A DNA stretch of 64,000 nucleotides from Gemmatimonadales bacterium (GTDB taxonomy: Bacteria > Gemmatimonadota > Gemmatimonadetes > Palauibacterales > Palauibacteraceae). The stretch covers positions 1-64,000 of the forward strand of contig VXOJ01000049.1 in NCBI GenBank assembly GCA_009840115.1, read 5' to 3'. The position numbers were made by a program, and so were the translations under genes. Positions within the stretch are counted from its first letter, which is position 1. Every line of letters starts with the position of its first letter. The notes beneath the pieces were generated by a model. The model had not been told where the DNA came from and did not search any database. It saw nothing but the letters and a program-made list of their open reading frames with translations. Below, piece by piece: positions 25,303 to 34,483 of this stretch.

Positions 25303-28300
25303 TCACCCGTCCCGGTCGCCGGCGAAGCGGAGGAAGAGGGCCGGGACGACAACCATGTTGAGCGTGGTGGAGGTCAGCAGGCCCCCGAGTACGACGACGG
25401 CGAGCGGGGCCTGGATCTCCTTGCCGGGTTCGCCGAGGCCCAGGGCGAGCGGAACGAGCGCGAGGCCCGCCGTGAGCGCCGTCATGAGGATGGGACTGAG
25501 ACGTTCCATGGAGCCGCGCCGGATGCTCGGCCCCAGCCCGGCGCCAGCCGCACGCAGATCCTGGTAGCGGCTCACGAGAAGGATCCCGTTTCGCACGGCG
25601 ATGCCGAACAGCGTGATGAGCCCGACCAGCGTCGCGATGTTCACGGTGCCGCCGATGAGCAGCACCGCGAGCACGCCTCCCGCCAGTGCCAGGGGCAGGT
25701 TCACCATGAGAAGAGCGGCGATCCGGGCGCTCCCGAACGTCCGGAACATGATGAGGAAGATCGCGGCGATCGAGAACAGCGAGAGCAGCGTGATGCGCCG
25801 CGTCGCCTCCCGCCCGCTCTCGAACTGGCCCCCGTACTGGACGTAGTAGCCCGGCGACAGTTCGACCTCGGCGGCGACCCGCGCCTGAAGCTCCTCCGCC
25901 GCCCCGCCGACGTCGCGCCCCGCGACGTTTGCGCTCACAACGATTTTCCGCTGCACGTTCTCCCGGCTGATCGTGTTGGGGCCCAGCGACGGCACGATCG
26001 AAGCCAGTTGCGACAGCGGCACCGTGGCGCCCGCCGGGGTCGTCATCAGCGTCCGGCCGATCGCTTCGGGGTCCGTGCGGTGTTCGTCCGCGTAGCGCAC
26101 CACGAGATCGAACGCGCGATCGCCCTCCCGGATGAGCGATACCTCCTCTCCCTGGAACGCGACGTCGACGGCCGCGGCCATCTGCGCCGGCGTGACGCCG
26201 TGGCGGGCCATGGCGCGGCGGTCGGCGCGGATCTGAAGCTGGGGGATGTCCGCCTGCCGCTCGACGGAGACGTCCACGAGCCCCTCCACCGTCCCCGCGA
26301 CGGTCTCGATCTCGGCGGCGATGTCGCGCAGTTGCCGGAGGTCGGGGCCGAACAGATTGGCCGCGATGGCGGCCCGCGTGCCGGAAAGCATGTGGTCGAT
26401 CCGGTGTCCGATCGGCTGTCCGATCGTGACGTTGGTGCCGGGGAGTCCCGCCAGGTCGGCCCGGAGGGTGGCCATGACTTCCTCCAGGTCATACTCCGAG
26501 AGGTCCAGCCGCGCGTCGACTTCGGAGGCGTTGGCGCCCTGCGCGTGCTCGTCGAGCTCGGCCCGGCCGGTCCGCCGCGAGGTGGAGACGACGGCAGGGT
26601 GCGCCAGGAGTTGGCGCTCCACGCGGGCGCCGATCGCGTCGGACTCCATTAGTGAGGTTCCGGGCAGGCTCACGACGGAGATGGTGAGCGTTCCCTCCTG
26701 GAACTCGGGCAGGAAACCGCGCCCCAGCAACGGCACGAGCGCCAGGGTGCCGGCCAGCAGGAGCGTCGCACCGGCAAGCACCGCCCCGGAACGGCGAAGC
26801 GCCCCATCGAGCACGCGCCCGTACGCCCATTCGATCCCGCGCATCAGCCAGGGATCGCGCGGACGGCCGATCGCCCGGTCCCCCGGCAGAAGCATGTGGC
26901 AGAGCGCCGGCGTCACCGTCACCGCGACGAGCAGCGACGAGAGAATGCTCACGATGTACGCCAGCCCCAGCGGTCGGAGCATGCGCCCCTCTACGCCCGA
27001 GAGGAAGAAGAGCGGGACGAAGACGATGGAGATGATGAGCGTGGCGCTGAGGATCGGGTTCCGGATCTCCCGCGCCGCGTCCCGGACGAGGGCCAGCGTT
27101 CGCCGTCGGCGCTCCGGCGGACGGCGGCGGTCGTCGCGCAGACGGCGGTACACGTTCTCGACGACGATGATCGCGTCATCGACCAGCGCTCCGATGGCGA
27201 TGGCCATGCCGCCCAGCGTCATCGTGTTGATCGTCCCCCCGAGGAGCCGCAGCACGATGACCGCGAGCGCCAGCGAGAGCGGGATCGCAAGCACGGAGAT
27301 CGCCGTCGTCCTCAGGTTCCACAGGAAGAGCAGGAGCACCGCGACGACGAGCAGCGCGCCGTCGCGCAGGGCTTCGATCACGTTCTCTACGGCAAGTGAT
27401 ATGAAATCGGCCTGCCGGAACACGGACCTCTCGAACGCCACGCCCGCGGGGAGTTCCGCTTCGATCTCGCTCAGTTCGGCGTCGATCCGCTCCGTCAGCT
27501 CCAGCGTGTTCGCGCCGGGCTGCTTCTGGATCGAGAGCACGACGGCGGGCTCCGCGTTCACGGAAGCGGTGCCGAGCCGGACGCGCGGACCGATCCGGAC
27601 TTCCGCCAGGTCCTCGATGAGGACGGGTACCCCCTCCTTCACAGCGACGACGGTGAGACCGATCTCCTCCAGGTCGCGCGCGCGCCCGATGCCGCGGATC
27701 AGGATCTCGCGACCGCCCGAACGATAGACGCCTCCGGACGCGTTCCGGTTCGATCCGGCCGCCGCCTCCAGTACCTCGTCGAGCCCGACGCCGTACGCGA
27801 GCAGGCGCTCGGGCCGGATCAGGATCTGGTACTGGCGGACCTGTCCGCCGATCGACACCACCTGCGAGACGCCGGGTACGGCGAGCAGTCTGCGCCGCAC
27901 GGTCCAGTCCGCGGCGGTCCGTGCCTCCATGAGTTGCGGAGCGGGCGCGCTCATGCCGACGAGCAGGATCTCGCCCATGATCGAACTCACGGGCGCGAGG
28001 ACGGGGGCGCTCACGTCCTCCGGCAGTTGGGCCGTGGCGAGTTGAAGCCGCTCGTTCACGATCTGCCGGGCGCGGAGGATGTCCGTCCCCCAGTCGAAAT
28101 CCACCCAGACGATGCTGATCCCCTGCGCCGAACTCGACCGGACCCGGCGCACGCCGGCGGCACCGTTCACCGCCGTTTCGATCGGGAAAGTGACGAGGCT
28201 CTCGACCTCTTCCGGGGCCAGCCCGTGGGCGTCGCTGAGCACCGTCACCGTGGGGGCGGTGAGGTCGGGAAAGACGTCGACGGGCAGCGTGGCGCCCACC

Positions 28301-28398
28301 CAGCCCCCGCCCGCCAGGAGGAGGGCCCCGGCGGCCACGGCGAGGAAGCGGTTCTCCAGCGAGGCATGGACGAGCCGGTCCAGCAGTCTGGTGCTCAG
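25303..28398 (-). CDS. RND heavy-metal efflux pump, inner-membrane subunit (CzcA/CusA family)
   Basis: This protein of about 1031 residues, standard for the family, begins with LLDRLVHASLENRFLAV and the first helix and has two large periplasmic loops. The TM4 signature GALVDDAIIVVENVYRRL carries the proton-relay acidic residues, and duplicated transmembrane halves are visible (LIMFRTFGSARIAALLMVNL, GIAVRNGILLVSR). No ATG, GTG or TTG lies near the expected start. The best candidate is a CTG at 28398 overlapping the adaptor's TGA (CTGA), consistent with translational coupling. With the adaptor upstream it would export metal cations from periplasm or cytoplasm across the outer membrane; no outer-membrane TolC/CzcC gene is adjacent. 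Specificity between Cu, Ag, Co, Zn and Cd is not readable. Confidence 0.92.
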   Translation of the reverse strand: MSTRLLDRLVHASLENRFLAVAAGALLLAGGGWVGATLPVDVFPDLTAPTVTVLSDAHGLAPEEVESLVTFPIETAVNGAAGVRRVRSSSAQGISIVWVDFDWGTDILRARQIVNERLQLATAQLPEDVSAPVLAPVSSIMGEILLVGMSAPAPQLMEARTAADWTVRRRLLAVPGVSQVVSIGGQVRQYQILIRPERLLAYGVGLDEVLEAAAGSNRNASGGVYRSGGREILIRGIGRARDLEEIGLTVVAVKEGVPVLIEDLAEVRIGPRVRLGTASVNAEPAVVLSIQKQPGANTLELTERIDAELSEIEAELPAGVAFERSVFRQADFISLAVENVIEALRDGALLVVAVLLLFLWNLRTTAISVLAIPLSLALAVIVLRLLGGTINTMTLGGMAIAIGALVDDAIIVVENVYRRLRDDRRRPPERRRRTLALVRDAAREIRNPILSATLIISIVFVPLFFLSGVEGRMLRPLGLAYIVSILSSLLVAVTVTPALCHMLLPGDRAIGRPRDPWLMRGIEWAYGRVLDGALRRSGAVLAGATLLLAGTLALVPLLGRGFLPEFQEGTLTISVVSLPGTSLMESDAIGARVERQLLAHPAVVSTSRRTGRAELDEHAQGANASEVDARLDLSEYDLEEVMATLRADLAGLPGTNVTIGQPIGHRIDHMLSGTRAAIAANLFGPDLRQLRDIAAEIETVAGTVEGLVDVSVERQADIPQLQIRADRRAMARHGVTPAQMAAAVDVAFQGEEVSLIREGDRAFDLVVRYADEHRTDPEAIGRTLMTTPAGATVPLSQLASIVPSLGPNTISRENVQRKIVVSANVAGRDVGGAAEELQARVAAEVELSPGYYVQYGGQFESGREATRRITLLSLFSIAAIFLIMFRTFGSARIAALLMVNLPLALAGGVLAVLLIGGTVNIATLVGLITLFGIAVRNGILLVSRYQDLRAAGAGLGPSIRRGSMERLSPILMTALTAGLALVPLALGLGEPGKEIQAPLAVVVLGGLLTSTTLNMVVVPALFLRFAGDRDG

Positions 28399-29900
28399 TG
28401 CGGATGTCCGTGGTCCGAGATCTCCACGTCGCCGAGCGAGGCCAGTCTCACCTGATAGGCACCGACGGCGACCACCTGCTCCCCGCTCGCGACCCCGGAG
28501 TGAACGATGGTCCACGAACCGTCCGAGGGGCCGGTCTCCACCACCCGCCGCTGAAACGCTTCGCCGCCGACCTTCACGTAGACGACGGAGAGCCCGTCCT
28601 CGTCCAGGATGGCCGGCGTCGGGACGGCCACCCCTTCCACGGGCTCGCCAAGGAGCACATGTCCTTCGGCCAGCATCCCCACCTTGAGGACGCCGTCCGG
28701 GTTCGCCACCGCAAACCGGATCGGCAGCGCCCGGCTCCCCGCATCGATGATGCTGCCCACGGACACCACGCGGTCGGCGGCAAGCGCCCGGGTGGCGCCT
28801 TCGACGGTGAACCATGCTCCGCGGACTTTGCCGGCCGCCTCGGCATGGCGGGCCGGGACCCGCGCGACGAACCAGAGGGTGTCGGGACGCACTACCGTGA
28901 ACGCGTGCGTCCCGACGGCGACGTGCTCGCCGGGCGCCACATGGCGATCCGCGATCACGCCCCCGATCGGACTCCGAAGCCGGTAGACGTGCGGGTCGGA
29001 ACCGCCGTCCTCGTCGGCGGAGCGAATGCCTCCCACGGCTTCGAACGCCGCCCGGGCCACCTCGAGGTTGTGGCGCGCCTCCTCCAGGCGGCGCTCGGCG
29101 ATGGCGCCGGCAGCGAACAGACGCTCCGCCCGGTCCGCCTCGCGCTCGGCCTCCACGACGTCGGCCCGCATGCGGGCGTACGAATCGTCGAGGCTCGTCG
29201 GGGCGATGAGCGCCAACGTCTCCCCCTCCCGCACGCGCTCGCCGGGGGCGGGCGACGGCCCCTGGACGAGCAGGAGGCCTTCCACCGGCGTCGAGACGTG
29301 CGCGAGGCCGCCCGCCGGGGCCGTGACCTCTCCGGTCACCGGGATCGAGTTCGGGATCCGGCGCGTCTCGGCGACCGCCACCTCGAACGGCATCGCCCAC
29401 TGCTCTTCCTTCGGTAGCGCGATCAGCCCGGGAAGCGGCTGCTCCTCGTCGTGCGGGAGCGCCTCTTCGCTCGTGAACACCTCCAGTTGTCCCACCGGGA
29501 TCGCGTGGTCCGCACCGCGGGCCGTGAGGGTCAGGTCCGCCCGCCACGTCCCGGTCTCCGTGAGGGTCGGGCTCGCAGCGTAGACCCCCGGGGTCGCCGG
29601 GGCCTGGAGCACGATCTCTTCGCGGGCGCCGCCCGGTCCCCGGAGCAGGAGCACGAGCCGTCCCTCTCGCACCGGCTTCCAGTCCTCTAGCCAGGTGAGG
29701 TAGATGGCCCACGGTTCGCTCCGGACGTCCCGGACGTGCGGCGGGTACTCGACGAAGAGTTCGAGCGACTCGGTCCAGTGCGTCACCACGCCGCCGCCGG
29801 CATGGGAATGCGTGGCTGCCGCCGCCTGGTCGGCGGGGGGCGAATCGCACCCTACACAAGAGAGCACCGCCACGAAGGCGAGCGCCCGGGTCACGCGCAT
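28395..29900 (-). CDS. RND efflux periplasmic adaptor (CzcB/CusB family), lipoprotein
   Basis: This 501-residue lipoprotein has the lipobox SCVGC (C18). A His-containing segment (THSHAGGG) and a domain of about 150 residues precede the membrane-fusion core. The core shows the lipoyl halves (PVEGLLLVQGPSPAPGERV and LRSPIGGVIADRHVAPGEHV) around a coiled-coil hairpin (about residues 245-285, rich in Glu/Arg/Ala), then beta-barrel and membrane-proximal parts. The last residues are DHGHPH, which could bind metal. It is first in a two-gene operon with the pump. Confidence 0.9.
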   Translation of the reverse strand: MRVTRALAFVAVLSCVGCDSPPADQAAAATHSHAGGGVVTHWTESLELFVEYPPHVRDVRSEPWAIYLTWLEDWKPVREGRLVLLLRGPGGAREEIVLQAPATPGVYAASPTLTETGTWRADLTLTARGADHAIPVGQLEVFTSEEALPHDEEQPLPGLIALPKEEQWAMPFEVAVAETRRIPNSIPVTGEVTAPAGGLAHVSTPVEGLLLVQGPSPAPGERVREGETLALIAPTSLDDSYARMRADVVEAEREADRAERLFAAGAIAERRLEEARHNLEVARAAFEAVGGIRSADEDGGSDPHVYRLRSPIGGVIADRHVAPGEHVAVGTHAFTVVRPDTLWFVARVPARHAEAAGKVRGAWFTVEGATRALAADRVVSVGSIIDAGSRALPIRFAVANPDGVLKVGMLAEGHVLLGEPVEGVAVPTPAILDEDGLSVVYVKVGGEAFQRRVVETGPSDGSWTIVHSGVASGEQVVAVGAYQVRLASLGDVEISDHGHPH

Positions 29901-30043
29901 GACACCTCCTGAAATGCGAACCTGTCCGGTCCGTTCAACGTTGCCCGACTCCCGGCCGGGTGCCAGAGCGCCCGAAACCTCGACCCGGGAGCTGCCCGTA
30001 CTGTAGCTTGAAGCCTACGCCATGCGCGGAAGAGGGAGACCTG

Positions 30044-30106
30044 ATGAGAAAGATCGCCATCGCCGTCGCCGTGATCGTCATTCGGAAGCTGCTCAAGAAG
30101 CTCTGA
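30044..30106 (+). CDS. Possible 20-residue hydrophobic-cationic membrane peptide
   Basis: A short frame reads MRKIAIAVAVIVIRKLLKKL and stops with TGA. It has a strong ribosome site, GGGAG 5 nt before the ATG. Eight to nine alternating Ile/Val/Ala residues are followed by RKLLKKL, so the product would be a membrane-inserting, cationic peptide. It lies in the only sizeable gap between the RND adaptor (divergent) and lepB (convergent). Its expression is unproven; it could be a small membrane regulator, a type I toxin-like peptide, or a fortuitous frame. Confidence 0.45.
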   Translation: MRKIAIAVAVIVIRKLLKKL

Positions 30107-30122
30107 CGGCGGGACGGGATGC

Positions 30123-30140
30123 GCCCGGTTCCCGCCGGGC
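30123..30140. terminator. Possible GC-rich stem-loop between convergent transcripts
   Basis: GCCCGG-TTCCCG-CCGGGC forms a perfect 6-bp stem between the small frame at 30044-30106 and the end of lepB. It lacks a T-tract on either side, so intrinsic termination would be weak; its placement between convergent ends is the main support. Confidence 0.35.
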
Positions 30141-30152
30141 CCTCGGTTCCCG

Positions 30153-30923
30153 TTAGTCCGGGGAGGGTCCGATCCGTCCCGGCCGCATCGCCGTGAGGAA
30201 CTTCACGGGTCTCAGCGCGTCCCGGTCGTACGAGAAGTAGATGAAGAAGGGCCTGCCCCGCATCTTCCCGCGCTCGACGAACCCCCAGTAGCGCGAATCG
30301 AGGCTCTCGTCCCGGTTGTCCCCCAGCATGAAGTAGCGTTCCGGCGGCACCACGAGCGGTCCCCAGTTCTGTCGCGTGGGTTCGTACTCGCCCCGTTCCG
30401 GATCCGGAATCAGGTGCGCCAGTTGCCACTGCATCCGGGGATCCCGTTCATCCAGCACTCGCGGATTCCGGCGGACGTAGGGTTCGTCGGGGGCGACGCC
30501 GTTCCGGTAGAAGACGCCTCCCTCCATGCGGAGCGTGTCTCCGGGCAGACCCACGGTGCGCTTGACGATGTCCAGCCCCGGAGAATGGTCCGCCCTGAAC
30601 ACGATGATGTCCCCGTACTCCGGCTCGGCGTATCCCGGCACGCGGGCATTCGTAAACGGGATCGGCGCACCGAGCGATGTCTTGTTCACCAGCAGGAAAT
30701 CGCCGACCAGGAGCGTCCCCTCCATCGACCCCGACGTGATGACGAACGTCGCCAGCAGGAACGTCCGGAAGAAGATGAAGATGAAGAAGGCGACGAGCAG
30801 CGTGCGCGCCCAGTCGCGGAACCACTCCGCGCTGAACGCCGCCGGAGACGGGGGACGTTCCCGCGTTTCCGCGGCGTCGTCCGCCTCTCCGGTACGGCCC
30901 TTCGCTCTGCGGCTTCGTGCCAT
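30153..30923 (-). CDS. lepB: Signal peptidase I
   Basis: This 256-residue protein has a basic, hydrophilic N-terminus and one transmembrane helix (about residues 41-62, LLVAFFIFIFFRTFLLATF). The catalytic serine lies in ITSGSMEGTLLVGD (S66), the general-base lysine in DIVKRTVGLPGD (K121), and a conserved box E reads YFMLGDNRDESLDSRYWGF. It cleaves signal peptides of Sec and Tat substrates at the outer face of the inner membrane; many proteins in this window carry such signals. It is monocistronic. Confidence 0.96.
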   Translation of the reverse strand: MARSRRAKGRTGEADDAAETRERPPSPAAFSAEWFRDWARTLLVAFFIFIFFRTFLLATFVITSGSMEGTLLVGDFLLVNKTSLGAPIPFTNARVPGYAEPEYGDIIVFRADHSPGLDIVKRTVGLPGDTLRMEGGVFYRNGVAPDEPYVRRNPRVLDERDPRMQWQLAHLIPDPERGEYEPTRQNWGPLVVPPERYFMLGDNRDESLDSRYWGFVERGKMRGRPFFIYFSYDRDALRPVKFLTAMRPGRIGPSPD

Positions 30924-31044
30924 GTTCGGCGTGCTCTTTGCGGGGATCGCCGGCGCGCCGGGCGCCGGGTGTCATCGTCGGTTGCGGCGGACGCTACTCT
31001 GCGGCCATTTCACCCGCCACGCAAACGCCCGACGCTCGGCATCA

Positions 31045-33327
31045 TTACATGAGGCCGTCGGAGTATACGTGGAGTCGCCAGAGGTTGCCGCCACGGACGG
31101 CGCGGGCGATGTCGATGCGAAACAGCCCGTCCATGAGCGACAGTCCGACCCCCACGCTCGACCGCCAGCCCTCCGTGCCGAAGGCATCCACGGGTCCCGC
31201 CCATCCCGTGTCCCAGAACCCCGTGATCCGCACCGGGCTTCCCCCGACATCGTACGCCGGATCGCCGACTCGGAAACCGCGCCCCAGTTCGAACCGGCCG
31301 AACCAGAAGCTCGCGCCCCCGTTCGACACCGGGTCGAACGCGCGCAGCGTGTACGACCCGCCGAGGTGGAAGCGCCGCTGTGGAGGCGGCTCCCCGAACA
31401 CTCTGCCCGCCCCGCCCTCCAGCGCCACGGACCACTGGCTCACGGGGAGTTGAAGGGCCGCCGAGACCGCGGCACGCCCGTAGAGGTCGAAGTCGCCCGC
31501 CGCGGCTTCTCCCCAGATGGAGCCGCTGAGGACCGGCGTGCCCGGATCCACCGAGGAGAACGCGCGCAGGCGACCCGAGATGCCGGCGATGTCGCCGCGC
31601 GCGGCCACGATGTTGTCCGGAAAGACCGCATCGCCGAACACGTTCGGGAGCGAGGCATCGCTCTGTTTCGGTGCGTTCCGGTGGCGCTCCGCGAAGAGCG
31701 CGCCTTCTACGCGGGTCCGCTTCCCCTGCCGGCTCGCCGAAATCTCGAAGCCGGTCTCCCGGAAGTAGAGGCCTTCGTCGTACCCCATGACGAGGCTGTT
31801 GAAGGAGTTGCCGAAGGAGAGCGGACGGCCCCAATCGCCGAGGTCCGTGAGGCGCCGGTACGCCATGATCCCGACACCGCCCGTCGCCGTCTGCCGCCGC
31901 CACCCGACCTCCAGGCCCGGCTCCCACTCCGGGATCCCGACGCGCGGCGTGACGGAGAACTCGGACGTGACCCCCGTCGGTACGGCGAAGCGGGCGCTGA
32001 ACGACAGGCCCTCGACTCGATTGTAGCGCAGCCTGCGCAGACCCGGAGCGAGATCCAGGCGGGGGCCCAGACCCCCGGCGGCGGGGATGTGCAGCGAGGA
32101 CAGACGATCCTTCAGGTCGTCGAGTTCCTCCGCCGCGAAGGCGTCGACGGTGGCGGAAAAGAGCGGCTCCGGAAGCTCCCGGGCCGACGGGAGCTCGTCG
32201 AGGGGCGGGACGATGATCACGATGGGACGGACCCTGGCGGGAAGTGAATCGGCTTCCGCCGTCAACGGATCGTCGCGGATTCCCTCGACTCGCGCCCTTT
32301 CTCCCTCGTTCGCCTGGATCCGCCCCTCTTCGGCGTCGGTCTCCTCGTCGACCCACCGCATCCAGCCTTCCGGCAGATTCTCGCCCGGATCGAGCGACGG
32401 TTCCCGATCCACGGCATAGTCCTCGAAGGTCCATTCGTAGCGCACCGGCATGCTCGCCAGATTCGCCATCGTGGCAACCGCGTCGAAGGCCATGCGATTC
32501 GGGAGCCACCAGCGGAGTTCCTGGAGTCCGTAGTCGATCGTGATGAATTCGACCCTGGCGCGGATCGGCTTCACGAACCCGGGAACGTCTTCCGCGTCTT
32601 CCGGTTCTTCGCGGTCGAAGTCGTACTCGATCGCGGGACGGTAGGCGGCGCGCGTAAGGACTCCTTCGTCCGCGTCGAACCACAGCGAGCCGGCAATGCG
32701 GTCGAAGCGGGCCTCCCGCGGCTCGACGATGGCCTCGATCAGCGTCACCGTGCGGTTGTCCCCGGGGAAGCGGATCCGAAGCGTGTCTCCGGAGCGGTAG
32801 CGGTAGTGATAGGCCGCGGTATCGGCGAGGGGATGGAGGGCCCACTCCGAACCGACCGTCACGTGCTCGCTCGCCGGGTCGATCATGTCGAAGTCGAGTT
32901 CGAACGCGTCGTCGTCGCGCAGATCGTCCTCGAACTCGACCCCCAGGCCGACGATCGGCACCCCGCGGCGCACTCCCAGCCAGCGGACGATGTGTTCGCC
33001 CTCCGCCGCCCAGCGCAGGCGCGCGGCGCGCTCCTGGTGAAACATCGCCCGCTCCCGGCGCAGGGCCGCGCCGCCCAGCCCGGCGTAGATGCGCTCGCGG
33101 AAGGTCGCCTCGAAGCTCGTCAGCCCTGCGGCCCGGGCTTTGCGCTGCGCCAGCGCTCGCTCGATCAGCCCCGCGATCCCTTCATCGGCGTAGGCGTCGA
33201 CCGGAATCGGCCGCGAGACGGAAACGGACGGTTCCTGCAGGGCGCGCGCGTCGGATGCGACGCCCGCGGCCGCCCCCATGCACACCGCCAGTGCAACGGC
33301 GCACCCGGCAGCAGACATTCGGTTCAA
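31045..33327 (-). CDS. Outer-membrane beta-barrel protein, BamA/surface-antigen-like C-terminus
   Basis: This protein of about 760 residues starts at a TTG with GGAGAG 5 nt upstream; an ATG three codons later is the alternative. A signal peptide ends near ASDARA. The N-terminal ~400 residues contain a beta-rich region (TFRERIYAGLGG, LIEAIVEPREARFDRIAGSL, GVLTRAAYRPAIEY). These recall the DUF5686-type proteins linked to carboxypeptidase-like domains in Bacteroidota. The last ~300 residues are amphipathic beta strands with a BamA-like ending (HLGGSYTLRAFDP, GWRSSVGVGLSLMDGLFRID). It probably forms a barrel and acts in outer-membrane transport or surface display; function unknown. Confidence 0.78.
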   Translation of the reverse strand: MNRMSAAGCAVALAVCMGAAAGVASDARALQEPSVSVSRPIPVDAYADEGIAGLIERALAQRKARAAGLTSFEATFRERIYAGLGGAALRRERAMFHQERAARLRWAAEGEHIVRWLGVRRGVPIVGLGVEFEDDLRDDDAFELDFDMIDPASEHVTVGSEWALHPLADTAAYHYRYRSGDTLRIRFPGDNRTVTLIEAIVEPREARFDRIAGSLWFDADEGVLTRAAYRPAIEYDFDREEPEDAEDVPGFVKPIRARVEFITIDYGLQELRWWLPNRMAFDAVATMANLASMPVRYEWTFEDYAVDREPSLDPGENLPEGWMRWVDEETDAEEGRIQANEGERARVEGIRDDPLTAEADSLPARVRPIVIIVPPLDELPSARELPEPLFSATVDAFAAEELDDLKDRLSSLHIPAAGGLGPRLDLAPGLRRLRYNRVEGLSFSARFAVPTGVTSEFSVTPRVGIPEWEPGLEVGWRRQTATGGVGIMAYRRLTDLGDWGRPLSFGNSFNSLVMGYDEGLYFRETGFEISASRQGKRTRVEGALFAERHRNAPKQSDASLPNVFGDAVFPDNIVAARGDIAGISGRLRAFSSVDPGTPVLSGSIWGEAAAGDFDLYGRAAVSAALQLPVSQWSVALEGGAGRVFGEPPPQRRFHLGGSYTLRAFDPVSNGGASFWFGRFELGRGFRVGDPAYDVGGSPVRITGFWDTGWAGPVDAFGTEGWRSSVGVGLSLMDGLFRIDIARAVRGGNLWRLHVYSDGLM

Positions 33328-33494
33328 GAGCGCTCTCCAATCCAGGGCCGACTTCGCGGCGTCGAGGCGCGGGGCTCGCGGCCGGTCGCGAGACGCAACC
33401 GGCCCGGGCGGGCGATACATCCCGACAGGTGCCGTTACGTCTATGTTTGGGTAGACGTTTCAACCTTCGCCCGCGTCACCGGGGAGAAAAGCGC

Positions 33495-34127
33495 GTGGGT
33501 CTGTACTCCGAACACATCTTTCCGCGTCTCATGGAGAGCGGACTCAAGGGCGACGTGCATCGCAGGTATCGGCGCCGGGTTCTCTCCCGTGCGCAGGGGA
33601 ACGTGCTCGAAGTCGGCTTCGGCACCGGCCTGAATCTCGAATGCTACCCGATGTCGGTTCGCCGCGTCACGGGCATCGACCCCGCGGCCGTACTCGAGCG
33701 CCGCGTGCGCGCCCGCGTCGCCCGTGCCCCCTTCCCCGTCGAGCGCGTGATCCACGACGCCGCCGACCGACTCCCCTTTCCGGATGGGCATTTCGACACG
33801 GTGACGAGCACCTGGACGCTGTGTTCGATCGAACGGCTCCGGGACGCCCTCGTCGAACTGAGGCGCGCGCTGAAGCCCTCCGGCGAGTTCCTCTTCCTCG
33901 AGCACGGGCGGAACGACAAGGGCTGGGTTTCGCGCATCCAGGACACCCTGAACCCGGTCCAGAACCTGGTCGCCTGCGGCTGCAACATAAACCGGAAGAT
34001 CGACGTCGAGATCGAGGACGGCGGATTCCGGATCGTCGACCTCGACCGCTTCACGATGCCCGGGGTGCCCCGGGCGCTGGGTTCCGTCTACCTTGGCGTG
34101 GCCAGACCGCGGACCACGGACGGCTAG
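33495..34127 (+). CDS. Class I SAM-dependent methyltransferase (UbiE/PMT-like)
   Basis: This 210-residue protein starts at a GTG with GGGGAG 8 nt upstream. It has SAM motif I LEVGFGTGLNLECY, the acidic motif II region VTGIDPA, AADRLPFPDGHFDTVTSTW (motif IV) and LKPSGEFLFLEHGRNDKG. The GxGTG form and Cys-rich end (ACGCNINRKID) resemble phospholipid-, quinone- or arsenite-type methyltransferases of the Methyltransf_11 family. Substrate unknown. Its stop overlaps the convergent small membrane protein gene by 4 bp. Confidence 0.87.
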   Translation: MGLYSEHIFPRLMESGLKGDVHRRYRRRVLSRAQGNVLEVGFGTGLNLECYPMSVRRVTGIDPAAVLERRVRARVARAPFPVERVIHDAADRLPFPDGHFDTVTSTWTLCSIERLRDALVELRRALKPSGEFLFLEHGRNDKGWVSRIQDTLNPVQNLVACGCNINRKIDVEIEDGGFRIVDLDRFTMPGVPRALGSVYLGVARPRTTDG

Positions 34128-34483
34128 CCTTTCAGCGTCCTCGTGGCGAGGACGGCGCCCGCCGAGCCCGCGACGGCCGGGCCGAGCAGGAAGAGAAGCG
34201 CGAGGCCCCAGTGGCCGGAAGGAGGATCGGTCACCGTCACCCAGACGCCGATGACGCCCAGCAGGGCGAGGCTCCAGCCCGGCGCCAGCCCCCAGAGGAG
34301 GGGACGCGCGCCCCGGTGCCACCGCGCGAGGCCGAAGCCCGCCAGAAAGTACAGGAGACCCCCGAGCGCGATGAGCCCGGGACCGGGACCCACAGGCAGA
34401 TCTCTGAACACGAGCGCCAGCCCTGCGAGGCCGGCGAGGAGGCAGACGATGACGGAAACCAGGAGCTTCAGGGCGGCTCTCAT
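34124..34483 (-). CDS. Small membrane protein, four predicted helices
   Basis: This 119-residue hydrophobic protein has helices around residues 5-27, 35-55, 62-83 and 92-115 separated by short polar loops. There is no recognisable family or motif beyond a terminal TRTLKG. Its ATG shares the CATG palindrome with the divergent DUF6265-like gene, and its stop overlaps the methyltransferase stop, so it is locked between two neighbours. Probably an inner-membrane accessory protein; nothing more can be said. Confidence 0.65.
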   Translation of the reverse strand: MRAALKLLVSVIVCLLAGLAGLALVFRDLPVGPGPGLIALGGLLYFLAGFGLARWHRGARPLLWGLAPGWSLALLGVIGVWVTVTDPPSGHWGLALLFLLGPAVAGSAGAVLATRTLKG

